Shown here piece by piece: positions 1 through 7,106 of a stretch of DNA of 17,681 bases. How positions within the stretch are numbered: position 1 is the stretch's first letter; the number at the start of each line of letters is the position of its first letter. A program made the translations under genes and the position numbers. Under the pieces are notes generated by a model. It had not been told where the DNA came from and did no database searches. It was given only the letters and a program-made list of their open reading frames with translations. Source of the stretch: Microcaldota archaeon (GTDB lineage Archaea; Micrarchaeota; Micrarchaeia; Burarchaeales; Burarchaeaceae); assembly GCA_003660965.1 (NCBI GenBank), contig QMVF01000001.1, positions 1 to 17,681 on the forward strand. The letters are read 5' to 3'.

Positions 1-100
1 CACTAATAGCTATTATTCAAAAGAATCGAGAGGAGTCAAAAAGGACTAAACAGCCTTCGGAATAGACGGCCTGCATTCCGGCTCTTCAACTCCAATTTTC

Positions 101-107
101 TTATAAA
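101..107 (+). promoter_or_regulatory. TATA box of the pilus ATPase/TadC operon
   Basis: The sequence TTATAAA resembles an archaeal TATA box. A transcript starting about 26 nt after its centre would begin near position 130, essentially at a GTG (131) that opens a 15-codon ORF. A GGTGATC stretch at 130-136 matches the archaeal anti-Shine-Dalgarno but has no start codon at a useful distance, so leaderless initiation is the simpler reading. Inference from sequence only. Confidence 0.5.
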
Positions 108-130
108 CCTTCCGCCTTAATACCTAGCAG

Positions 131-178
131 GTGATCAGACGGCAGACCAAAATTCCCCGGGCAATGTTGAAGATGTGA
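131..178 (+). CDS. possible 15-codon leaderless upstream ORF overlapping the ATPase start
   Basis: A GTG at 131 opens a short frame of 15 codons (MIRRQTKIPRAMLKM) ending with TGA at 176-178. The stop shares a GTGA overlap with the GTG start of the secretion ATPase at 175. The predicted transcript start near 130 would make it leaderless. Because the ATPase start has no convincing Shine-Dalgarno sequence of its own, translation of this small ORF could deliver ribosomes to it. It may equally be a chance frame, or reflect a sequencing frameshift that has separated the true ATPase N-terminus. No peptide family is recognised. Confidence 0.3.
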   Translation: MIRRQTKIPRAMLKM

Positions 179-1908
179 GGTATGTGGGTGATGGAAAGAG
201 CGTGCCCACCGTAATCTACAAGGAGACTGCACTTTCCAGCATGGGCTCGCCTTCCAGCATCTCATTCCGCGCGCTTGAGCTTCCGCCCAACAAGCAGAGC
301 AAAGAGCTTGACAAATATGGAAGGGTTTCCATTTACAATATAGAGGATGTTGGAAGAACCTACTACATACTGTTCCCTAAAATGATACCGGAGGACTGGC
401 AGGCTGCCGAGGTTGTGAAGCACTACACTACTGCACGGATTGCTGAGAAATACGTGGAGCAGCTTCATCCTGAAAAATTTGACATTGAAACGCGTTCCGC
501 AGTTCTGAGCAAGGCTAAGGAGATTGCGCTTGAGATGTGCAATCTGATCTACCCGCAGCTGCCTGCGCAGAAGAAGAATATAATTTCTGAAGTGATTGCA
601 ACTGATACAGTTGGCTTTGGCCCAATTGAGTACTTATGGATTAACGATAGGGACAATTTGGAGGAAATCGAGGTAGATCATCCAATACGTGAGATTTACG
701 TTTACCACAGAAAGCATGGAAGGTGCGTTACCAATTTGAGGTTTGCAAACGAGCGCTCGTTCAGAAGAATAATGAATGCAATTTTGAGGCCTTTGGGCAA
801 GCAGCTCGACCCCATGCACCCGGTAGTGGATGCACAGCTACCAGATGGTTCAAGGCTGCACGCACAAATTTACCCAGCTTCACTAACAGGTGCAACTGCA
901 AACATTCGCTTGCTTGGCACAGACCCATGGACCTTTGCAAAGATGATCAAATTTGGAACCGCAACGCCTGAGATTGGAGCATTCTTGTGGATGATTGTAG
1001 AGCTGCAGAATGCGCAGATAGTGGTTACTGGCGCGCCCGCTACTGGCAAGACCAGCATGCTCAGCTCGCTCCTCGTATTCATTCCGCGCGGGGAAAGGGT
1101 TGTGAGCATTGAGGAGGAAATCAATGAGCTGCGCTTCTACGACAAGTTCATAAACTGGATTCCGCTCATAGGGGTTTACAAGGAGAAGAAGGAGGAGGCT
1201 TTGAAGCGCGGAATTGAGGTGAGCATGCTTCGCACTGTATTGGACCAGATTACAAATGCATTGAGAATGAGGCCTGACCGGCTGGTGGTTGGCGAGACTA
1301 GGGGGGAGGAGGCTGTGGAGCTCTTCTCAGGCGCCAACTGGGGCATACCTTTCATGACCACCCTTCACTCGCAGGAGATGGGTACGGCTGTTATAAAGAG
1401 AATCAGCAACCCGCCAATGTCAGTACCCACGAACATGATTACAATGCTCGATCTGGTTCTGACTCTGGGAACGGATGTTGACAAGAAGAGGAGAATTATG
1501 CAGTGCTCTGAAATTCTATGGCGCTCGCGCGGGCAGCTGCCTGACAAGATTGAGAGTGCGCTCAAATCAAAGAATCTGCCCTCAAGCCTTTATGGTAAGG
1601 TGTGGCAGGAGGGGGAGGAGGCTGCGTATTTGAACACGCTTTACGAATTCAATGACCGCTCAAAATCATTCGTTGACAATGATGCGGATTCCGTGCTTAT
1701 GCAGCGGTTTGGTGACAGGTTCGGGTTGAGCGAGAAGCAGGTTTACGAGGAGCTGGACAGGAGAACTGAAATCCTCTCCTACCTTGTTCAGAATGACAAG
1801 ACCTCATTTGAGGAGATGGGAAAGATAATCTACGACTATTCCAATACTCCTGCTGACCAGCGCGATGCATTTGTGGCGAGTTTGAAGAAAGGTGGGAAGA
1901 AAAAGTGA
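175..1908 (+). CDS. type IV pilus/secretion ATPase (CpaF/TadA/PilT-like, VirB11 superfamily)
   Basis: Cytoplasmic hexameric ATPase expected to power assembly of a type IV pilus-like filament. The 577-residue protein has an N-terminal domain up to about residue 250, then the secretion-ATPase core. Walker A is GAPATGKT (286-293), an acidic box SIEEEINELR follows, Walker B is RLVVGETRGEE (369-379), and the His box is TTLHS (395-399). About 110 residues after the core form the charged helical C-terminus common in archaeal members. The start is GTG 175, in a GTGA overlap with a 15-codon upstream ORF. ATG 241 (residue 23) is an alternative in-frame start, since the first 22 residues are not recognisably conserved. 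Two TadC-like membrane proteins follow with gaps of 12 and 0 nt, the usual motor-plus-platform arrangement. Whether it drives a pilus, an adhesion filament or an archaellum-like rotor cannot be told from sequence, but no archaellum accessory genes are present. Confidence 0.95.
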   Translation: MRYVGDGKSVPTVIYKETALSSMGSPSSISFRALELPPNKQSKELDKYGRVSIYNIEDVGRTYYILFPKMIPEDWQAAEVVKHYTTARIAEKYVEQLHPEKFDIETRSAVLSKAKEIALEMCNLIYPQLPAQKKNIISEVIATDTVGFGPIEYLWINDRDNLEEIEVDHPIREIYVYHRKHGRCVTNLRFANERSFRRIMNAILRPLGKQLDPMHPVVDAQLPDGSRLHAQIYPASLTGATANIRLLGTDPWTFAKMIKFGTATPEIGAFLWMIVELQNAQIVVTGAPATGKTSMLSSLLVFIPRGERVVSIEEEINELRFYDKFINWIPLIGVYKEKKEEALKRGIEVSMLRTVLDQITNALRMRPDRLVVGETRGEEAVELFSGANWGIPFMTTLHSQEMGTAVIKRISNPPMSVPTNMITMLDLVLTLGTDVDKKRRIMQCSEILWRSRGQLPDKIESALKSKNLPSSLYGKVWQEGEEAAYLNTLYEFNDRSKSFVDNDADSVLMQRFGDRFGLSEKQVYEELDRRTEILSYLVQNDKTSFEEMGKIIYDYSNTPADQRDAFVASLKKGGKKK

Positions 1909-1920
1909 GGGGGTTCTCAG

Positions 1921-2949
1921 GTGGCTTCGGGATCTAAAGGTAGAATAGAGGGCTTTGCACGATGGTGGGCAGGCTTCTTCAAAAACAGAAAGCTTGAAGC
2001 AAACCATGCCATGGAGCTCGGAGCAGCTGCAGGCGCATTCATAATCTCAATTTTCTTCTTCCTCGCCCTTTCAGTTTCATTAGGCATTCCGGTTTTCGTA
2101 ATTCCAGTAATCTCGCTCCTGGTTGCAGTGCTCACGCCAAGGTATGTGCGCAAGTACATACTGAAAATTCAGAGGCAGATGGGAGATTTGCTGTTGAAGA
2201 GCATGTTCACCATAGGCCCGTACGAGTACTTCTCGTTGATACTGGGTGCAGCACTCAGTGCATTCGTAATCTCGTCATTCTTCTTCCTCATACTCTCAGT
2301 AGCATTCAACTTCGCAACCCTTACCGCATTCCTGCTAGCGCTTGCAGTCACCATAGTTTCGCCGATGGTTGCCCACCACTACATAATGTTCACAGTGCAG
2401 AAGCGCATACGCGAGGTTGACGTAAACCTTCTGGATGCATTGAGGCATATGCTCAGCGAGCTGAGTGCAGGCCTTCCCCTTGCAACCGCAATTGAATCAA
2501 TAGCCAATTCTGATTATGGCATGGTGAGCGAGCTGTTCAAGGAGAGCGTGGTTCTCATAAAGGGCGGGGAGGATGTTGATGAGGCATTCAGAATCGTATC
2601 AGAGCGCACCAAATCATTGCAGTTCCAGCGCTTCGTCGCAACTATGAGCTATGCGACTGCAAGCGGTGCGAATATTGAGGGTGCGCTCAGGGCTTATATA
2701 GACGAGCTTGGCTTTACTCAGAAGAATGAAATTTCGCTTTATGCAAATGAAGCAATCAGGCTCTCAACCTTTATGATCATAGTCACTGGAGTGATTCCAG
2801 GCCTTCTCGTATTCATGATTTCGCAGGGCTCTGTGATTTCCTCAATTCGCGTGCCCGTAATCTACATTCTGCCAATCTACGTGATTGCATTCCCGCTTGT
2901 GAAGTACATGCTTACAGTTAGGCTCATAAAAGCCTCCCCAGGTGTATAG
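1921..2949 (+). CDS. TadC/GspF-type pilus platform protein, first copy
   Basis: Polytopic membrane protein expected to sit under the filament and couple the ATPase to pilin polymerisation. The GTG start at 1921 is preceded by GAGGGG at 1907-1912, 8 nt upstream. The GspF/T2SSF-like cytoplasmic helical domain begins near residue 165 (DVNLLDALRHML, then a SAGLPLATAIES stretch), and two further membrane segments lie at about 270-295 and 310-335. Unusually, the N-terminal half holds two very similar membrane hairpins (residues 33-80 and 108-155), apparently an internal duplication. It lies 12 nt after the ATPase gene and ends directly at the start of a second TadC-like gene. Archaeal FlaJ/TadC systems use either one long fused protein or two shorter ones, and this locus is the two-protein kind. 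Confidence 0.9.
   Translation: MASGSKGRIEGFARWWAGFFKNRKLEANHAMELGAAAGAFIISIFFFLALSVSLGIPVFVIPVISLLVAVLTPRYVRKYILKIQRQMGDLLLKSMFTIGPYEYFSLILGAALSAFVISSFFFLILSVAFNFATLTAFLLALAVTIVSPMVAHHYIMFTVQKRIREVDVNLLDALRHMLSELSAGLPLATAIESIANSDYGMVSELFKESVVLIKGGEDVDEAFRIVSERTKSLQFQRFVATMSYATASGANIEGALRAYIDELGFTQKNEISLYANEAIRLSTFMIIVTGVIPGLLVFMISQGSVISSIRVPVIYILPIYVIAFPLVKYMLTVRLIKASPGV
2017..2385 (+). repeat. internal duplication of a transmembrane hairpin within the first TadC-like gene
   Basis: Residues 33-80 and 108-155 align without gaps at an offset of 75 residues. Both contain LGAA, then AF(I/V)IS, FFFL and LSV, both have a Pro near position 40 of the unit (P73 and P148), and both end in YI. The DNA copies (2017-2160 and 2242-2385) still share runs such as TTCTTCTTCCTC. 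This supports a tandem duplication of a two-helix unit rather than chance hydrophobic similarity. Confidence 0.7.
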
Positions 2950-3894
2950 ATGGCTGAAGCCAAATCCAAATTCAAGCTCAAGCAGTATGCGCAGCTGCAC
3001 GAGTACCTGGTAAAGAGGCTTGCCTATGACTGTGAAATTATAGGCGGGCCCAAGGGGCCTGACTACTGGGCGCGTACTGCAATAAGGGCAGGGCTTGCAG
3101 GCGTGCTGCTTTCAGCAGTTCTGGTCTACTTTCTGAGCGGAAGCATGCTCTACGCATTTGCAGCCTCGCCTGTAGTGGGCTTCTTTGCAGGCTATGCCGT
3201 AACAACCCTGCCGCAATCGCGGGCCCATGCCAAGATTGAGGCCATTGAGCGCGCGCTCCCGCTCTTCCTCTCCCACCTGGTTTCAACCTATGCAAGCAGA
3301 AGGAACATGCGGGAGGCCCTGCTTATGAGCGCGCACGTTGACTACGGCCCGCTTACAAAGGAGCTGGTTGATGCAATGCGCATCTACGAGGCAACTGCAG
3401 ACGTTGAGCAGGCATTCTACAGGCTGAAGGGCTTTGAAAACAGACACATAACCCGCACCTTTGACATAATTTCATTTGCAATGGAGAGCGGAGTGGACAT
3501 AGCTAAAACGCTGAACATGCTTACCAGCGATATACAGCAGAACATTGAGGCAAGGGATGACAAGAACAGCCGTACGGGCCTTTCAGTTTGGATGGTTTTC
3601 GCATCCTCCGCCCTCTTCTACCCATTGTTTGCAGGTGTGGGCGTAACTATAATTACAATTTTAGAAACCCTGCTCGGCGCGCAGCTTTATTCGGCAAATG
3701 ACAAGGGCTTGCTTTTCTTCACTCTGGTATTCTACCTAGTGGTGGCTGTAATCATAGATGCAATTTACATAGGCCAGGTGCGGTACAACTCGGTGCGCAA
3801 GGGAATCGTTCGCTTCCTTCCGCTCATGCTCGGGGTTGCAGTTGCGGTTCTCATAATCTCAATGACCGTGCTGCAGACGGTGCTTATAGGCTAG
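2950..3894 (+). CDS. TadC/GspF-type pilus platform protein, second copy
   Basis: Second membrane platform protein, 314 residues. ATG 2950 follows the preceding TAG with no gap and has AGGTG at 2940-2944, so the two are very likely co-translated. Hydrophobic segments are near residues 44-64, 66-88, 209-237, in the 250s-270s and at the C-terminus. The cytoplasmic GspF-like helical region lies between the second and third (IERALPLFLSHLVSTYASRRNMREALL and an equivalent FDIISFAMESGVDIAKTL repeat). It differs from its neighbour in having only one N-terminal hairpin. Together the two would form a heteromeric platform like TadB/TadC. Its TAG stop (3892-3894) shares two bases with the TAG of the convergent minus-strand gene through the palindrome CTAG. 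Confidence 0.9.
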   Translation: MAEAKSKFKLKQYAQLHEYLVKRLAYDCEIIGGPKGPDYWARTAIRAGLAGVLLSAVLVYFLSGSMLYAFAASPVVGFFAGYAVTTLPQSRAHAKIEAIERALPLFLSHLVSTYASRRNMREALLMSAHVDYGPLTKELVDAMRIYEATADVEQAFYRLKGFENRHITRTFDIISFAMESGVDIAKTLNMLTSDIQQNIEARDDKNSRTGLSVWMVFASSALFYPLFAGVGVTIITILETLLGAQLYSANDKGLLFFTLVFYLVVAVIIDAIYIGQVRYNSVRKGIVRFLPLMLGVAVAVLIISMTVLQTVLIG

Positions 3895-4238
3895 GATTGG
3901 CCAGTAGGCAAGTAGAATTCTGAAACCAGACCATAGGTTCTATCTTCAAGAACTGCGGTTGGGGGGATTGAGTTCTGGTCTACAACCACCTCAACTCCAT
4001 AAAGAGGCCCGAGCTTATCCTCGATTGAATTCTCCCATGCAGCACGGTGCTTGGGCTCCACATCCTCATAGGTTCGTTCAATAACATTGCGCAGAATTGC
4101 AAGCCTATTGCTCCTCACTTCATTAATCTGAGATTCCTTGATTACCAGATGCGATTCGCGCATATCATTCTGGAACACCCATGCTATCATGCCCAGCAGA
4201 ACTACAATTATGATAAACATTCCAGCCATTGCCCTCAT
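3891..4238 (-). CDS. small membrane-anchored protein, last gene of the pilin operon (P7)
   Basis: Unrecognised 115-residue protein with one N-terminal hydrophobic helix (residues 7-22, MFIIIVVLLGMIAWVF) after a short MRAMAG leader, then a soluble domain of about 90 residues with a charged helix (RSNRLAILRNVIERTYEDVE). The AG before the helix could be a class III cleavage site, but the Glu expected at +5 is Ile. ATG 4238 lies 3 nt after the stop of the preceding gene and has GGTG a few bases upstream. As the distal gene of a pilin operon it may be a minor pilin lacking Glu5, as GspK is in type II secretion, or simply a membrane-anchored accessory protein. The function is inferred from position only. 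Confidence 0.75.
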   Translation of the reverse strand: MRAMAGMFIIIVVLLGMIAWVFQNDMRESHLVIKESQINEVRSNRLAILRNVIERTYEDVEPKHRAAWENSIEDKLGPLYGVEVVVDQNSIPPTAVLEDRTYGLVSEFYLPTGQS

Positions 4239-4241
4239 ATG

Positions 4242-4664
4242 CTACACCCATACAACTACTTCCACCAGCCTGTTGTCCTCCCCATTGCGCAGGGGGAGGA
4301 GTGCGTAAAAGCTCTCCTTGTTCAAAGGCTCGGGGGCCTTTTCATTCACCGCTGAAAAGCTTCCCGCACCCTCAACCACCACATCAACCCTTCCCAAATC
4401 AAGAAGATCAACATAGGTTGAAAGCTTTTGATTCACAAGCGAAAGCTCAGCTCCGCTATATGCGCCGCGTTCCGCACCCTCCACAAGTGCACTGTAAATC
4501 TCTTTATCCATATAGAGTGCATTCACGAAATCATAGCCCCCCCGCTCAAGCCGCATATCCCATTCACTAACGCTCCCAGTACCCAGAAGCAGATAGATGA
4601 ATAGAATTGAAAGGAAAAGCGCCAGCACGGCTTCCAGGGTGAGTGCTTGAGCTTTGAGTGGCAT
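4242..4664 (-). CDS. pilin-like protein with shifted class III signal (P6)
   Basis: A 140-residue protein with an N-terminal prepilin-like segment: MPLKAQ, then ALTLEAVLALFLSILFIYLLL. If cleaved after KA in the usual way, the Glu falls at +6. If aligned by Glu +5, the residue before the cut is Gln, which is atypical. The rest is a predicted alpha/beta soluble domain (a YSALVEGAERGAYSG helix, then VDVVVEGAG and a VEVVVWV C-terminal strand). The start ATG 4664 shares one base with the TGA stop of the 411-residue pilin gene (TGATG), so translation is probably coupled. No named family is recognised. A minor pilin of the filament is the best guess. Confidence 0.8.
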   Translation of the reverse strand: MPLKAQALTLEAVLALFLSILFIYLLLGTGSVSEWDMRLERGGYDFVNALYMDKEIYSALVEGAERGAYSGAELSLVNQKLSTYVDLLDLGRVDVVVEGAGSFSAVNEKAPEPLNKESFYALLPLRNGEDNRLVEVVVWV

Positions 4665-5899
4665 CAGCCAGTCACCACGCGCAGCCTGTAGGTGAATGTT
4701 CCGTTCAAGTAGGTGAAGTTGATTGTGTTTGCTCCGGGCCCTAGGTAGGGCGAAAGGTCCATTGCAGTTCCAAGCGTAATGTTCTGATCATTCGCCTTTA
4801 TGCTGTACATAGTCTGATCAGCAGTTGCAGTATGCGTATCCGGTGCATAATAGGAAATTCTAAGGGTGGCTTCGCCCAGGCTTTCAAGGTTGCAGCTCGT
4901 TCCGCCAGTGCACCCGCCAGTGGTTGCAGATGTTTGCACATTCAGTACATTCACCCCTGGATGAACTATGCGCATAAGTTCGGTTTCAGTGGGTGTTGTT
5001 ATGAGCTCCTCGCCCCCGAGCCATACGCGCGCATTTGCAATGTCTAGTTCAGCAGAAGTTATGAATGCCTCCTCAGGCACATATACTTCAAGCGGCGAGT
5101 TGGTGTCATGGAATGATGTGAGGGCCGCTGCTGTGCTCGTGCCAGTTATGGTTATGCTCTTCTTAAACACCCAGTCATAGGCATAGCCAGTCACATTGCT
5201 GTAAACATAGGTGTGCATATCGTAGAGTTCAAGTGTAGCAGACCTTATGGTTGCATTTGGAAGCTGGAGCTCTTCAACGAAGTGCGAGTTGCGCGGTGCA
5301 ACTATTCTGCGCTCGAGTGCAAAGGTTGCGCCTCCAACCCCTCCTCCAACCACTGAGAAGGCTACCTTTTTCTGCCTCAGAATCTGCCCCTGATCATTAT
5401 AGGCAGTTACGGTTATGTTGTACTCGCCAACCTGCGGGGGAATGAATGTGGTGGTGATAGAGCGGGCAAGGGTTACGGTTACGTTGAATTCGGAACTTGG
5501 TGAGACTGCAACCTCCTCGCCCTGGGGCCCTTCAATCATGGCCCTTACTTCAGGCACCTGCATCACGCCCGCATAATCATTCCATAAAACGACCTGAATA
5601 ACTGAGGGCTGGTTTGCAAAATACGTGTCGCTCTTTGAAACCTCAAGCCGTACCAAATTAGGATCGACTTCCGTAATATTGGTCAGCTGAAGGCCGACCC
5701 GTTGCTCTGAAAATTGTTGAAGCAGGGCAAGGGATGCATTCTCAACTCCTGAGCGCACCGCCTCCGTAGCATTCTGCTGAACCTTGGTTATGTCGTTGAC
5801 AGTAGTAACTGCTGCCAGTATTAGAAGCACCACTACGCTCAACAGAAGCATGAACTCAATGGTCGTTTGTCCTCTTCTAGCTACCAAACCAATCACCAC
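4664..5899 (-). CDS. large class III signal-peptide pilin/adhesin-like protein (P5)
   Basis: At 411 residues this is the largest prepilin-like product of the operon. The leader MVIGLVARRG is followed by QTTIE and a hydrophobic helix to about residue 34, so cleavage is expected after Gly10 with Glu at +5. The ectodomain has a beta-rich, Ig-like section (about residues 75-185, with FNVTVTL and EYNITVTAYND strands). A glycine hinge (GGGVGG, 185-190) leads to a second long beta-rich section to the C-terminus holding C330 and C336, a possible disulfide. Ten N-x-S/T sequons are present (N43, 54, 74, 139, 161, 215, 235, 373, 394, 399), suggesting a heavily glycosylated surface protein. GTG 5899 overlaps the upstream TGA by 7 nt. 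The helix closely resembles that of the first gene of the operon (P1). The most likely role is an adhesive or major surface subunit of the filament. Confidence 0.85.
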   Translation of the reverse strand: MVIGLVARRGQTTIEFMLLLSVVVLLILAAVTTVNDITKVQQNATEAVRSGVENASLALLQQFSEQRVGLQLTNITEVDPNLVRLEVSKSDTYFANQPSVIQVVLWNDYAGVMQVPEVRAMIEGPQGEEVAVSPSSEFNVTVTLARSITTTFIPPQVGEYNITVTAYNDQGQILRQKKVAFSVVGGGVGGATFALERRIVAPRNSHFVEELQLPNATIRSATLELYDMHTYVYSNVTGYAYDWVFKKSITITGTSTAAALTSFHDTNSPLEVYVPEEAFITSAELDIANARVWLGGEELITTPTETELMRIVHPGVNVLNVQTSATTGGCTGGTSCNLESLGEATLRISYYAPDTHTATADQTMYSIKANDQNITLGTAMDLSPYLGPGANTINFTYLNGTFTYRLRVVTG

Positions 5900-6255
5900 G
5901 TTTTCACAACGAGCAGTTCAGCCCTGCCGTTTACAAATACCAGCCTATTGCTTGAATAAACCTCCCCTGCAGAGGGCGCCTCATCCCCATAACGCAGGGC
6001 ACCTACGCGAATTTCAACGCGCTCTGGCAAGGGCCTTCTTTCAAGCATCTTAATGTCAAGCTCCCCCGCACCCGTAATATATTTCTTTGCTATCATATCC
6101 GCGGTGCTGTCCGCGTTCCACGAGTTGCGCACGCTCAGCATCTGCTCCACAGTTCGGTGGTCAAATATAAAAAGGTTCGAAACTATCAGCGCGGTGGAAA
6201 GTGCCAGGATTATAAGCGCAACTATGAAGTCCTCGAATGTGAACAGGCCCCTCAT
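5893..6255 (-). CDS. minor-pilin-like protein with a three-residue leader (P4)
   Basis: A 120-residue protein beginning MRG, then LFTFEDFIVALIILALSTALIVSNLF. Cleavage after Gly3 would place Glu at +5, followed by Asp at +6, so the leader may be only three residues, which is very short. The mature part has a helix with charged residues and a beta-rich end (RVEIRVGALRYG, RLVFVNGRAELLVVK). The ATG overlaps the previous stop as ATGA (6252-6255), indicating translational coupling, and its own TGA overlaps the GTG start of the large pilin. No named family is recognised. The order and sequence support a minor pilin. Confidence 0.8.
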   Translation of the reverse strand: MRGLFTFEDFIVALIILALSTALIVSNLFIFDHRTVEQMLSVRNSWNADSTADMIAKKYITGAGELDIKMLERRPLPERVEIRVGALRYGDEAPSAGEVYSSNRLVFVNGRAELLVVKTW

Positions 6256-6671
6256 ACTCTCACCGTGCTTATTTTAACCACCTTTGAATGCGAAATTTCC
6301 TCAACCTCCAAGTACAAAGGCTCAAGCGATCTGCCTGCTTCAACTGAAGCGCTTCCCTCCCCGTAATCAACGACCACCTTGGTGCCTGAAAGTGAAATGT
6401 CGTAGTCAAGGGAGCGGCCCATTGAAATTATTCTGTTTGGGAGAACTATGGTGGTTGAGCACTCAAAGCCGCAGGCATCCCTCTGCATTGCATCAATAGC
6501 CATAACTGTGCGCTGGCCCATGGAAACTGCGCCTATGCGCGAGCTGCTGTCCTGCAAAGTTTCCTTCACCCCTCCTGCTACGTAGAGAAGGGAGGCGAAT
6601 ACGATTACTGCGGCTGCCACTGTCATTGAGAATTCCATGCCCACCTGGGCCTTTCTCATAATGCTTCTCAT
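6252..6671 (-). CDS. class III signal-peptide pilin-like protein (P3)
   Basis: A 139-residue protein starting MRSIMRKA, then QVGMEFSMTVAAAVIVFASLLYV. Predicted cleavage after Ala8 leaves Gln at +1 and Glu at +5. The chosen start, ATG 6671, forms an ATGA overlap with the stop of the preceding gene. The frame stays open further upstream to 6746, but that part overlaps the neighbour and lacks sense as a leader. A second ATG at 6659 (MRKAQ) is also possible. The ectodomain has a C-x3-C pair (ACGFEC) followed by a beta-rich part containing LDYDISLSG and VVVDYGEG. The spacing of helix, short linker and LP-start beta domain resembles the gene just upstream, so the two may be distant paralogs. Minor or major pilin. 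Confidence 0.85.
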   Translation of the reverse strand: MRSIMRKAQVGMEFSMTVAAAVIVFASLLYVAGGVKETLQDSSSRIGAVSMGQRTVMAIDAMQRDACGFECSTTIVLPNRIISMGRSLDYDISLSGTKVVVDYGEGSASVEAGRSLEPLYLEVEEISHSKVVKISTVRV

Positions 6672-7093
6672 GATAAAACCTGCACCACGACATCGCCGGG
6701 CTCTTCGGAATAGATGAGGGCAGTGTGCTCGCCCGGACTGCTCCATATATTCGGTGGAATGAAGGAGAGCTTGTAAGGCACGGTTCTGGTCCAGCTCTGC
6801 CCGCTGAATTCAAATGAGATAGCATACCACCCGCCTCCAACCCCGACCTGCTGGAAATTCTCAAGCCCAGGAGGTATGCTCAGGTGCACATACCTTTGGG
6901 AGCCTGGCTGAAGCGAGTCCGCAGTATCGAAAAGCGTTTCAAGTGAATTCACGAACCTGGTTGCACCCGAGGCGCTCTTAATGCCACCAACCCCCTGCTG
7001 GAAAGTGAGGAGTGCTATTAGAAAGATGAGTGCGCTGATTGCTATGATCAGCATGAATTCAATTGCCACTTGGCCTTTTCGCGCATTTCTCAT
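6668..7093 (-). CDS. class III signal-peptide pilin-like protein (P2)
   Basis: A 141-residue protein: MRNARKG, then QVAIEFMLIIAISALIFLIALL. This is a canonical archaeal class III signal with cleavage expected after Gly7, Gln +1 and Glu +5. The ectodomain continues the helix (VNSLETLFDTADSL), then gives a beta-rich part (YVHLSIPP, WYAISFEFSG, TALIYSEEPGDVVVQVL). Start ATG 7093 was chosen because it gives a normal seven-residue leader and lies 13 nt after the upstream stop. The open frame extends to 7162 but that extension overlaps the upstream gene. Its stop overlaps the next ATG as ATGA. Confidence 0.87.
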   Translation of the reverse strand: MRNARKGQVAIEFMLIIAISALIFLIALLTFQQGVGGIKSASGATRFVNSLETLFDTADSLQPGSQRYVHLSIPPGLENFQQVGVGGGWYAISFEFSGQSWTRTVPYKLSFIPPNIWSSPGEHTALIYSEEPGDVVVQVLS

Positions 7094-7106
7094 CCGATCG
7101 CCCAAT

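Noticed and set aside
17-76. Minus-strand 19-codon frame downstream of a TATA-like sequence
   Set aside because: No ribosome site and no recognisable peptide. The frame is too short to call at the window edge.
34-80. Two short inverted repeats (AGTC/GACT at 34-47 and CGGAAT/ATTCCG at 58-80), possibly a small RNA or terminator
   Set aside because: Stems of 4 and 6 bp are expected by chance. No T-run, no C/D box elements and no tRNA features were found.
6672-6746. Longer N-terminus for pilin P3
   Set aside because: It overlaps the preceding gene by about 75 nt. ATG 6671 gives an ATGA overlap and a standard signal peptide.
6493-6864. Minus-strand 123-codon frame across the P2/P3 genes
   Set aside because: Shadow of two better-supported genes in another frame, with low-complexity, Arg/Ser-rich translation.
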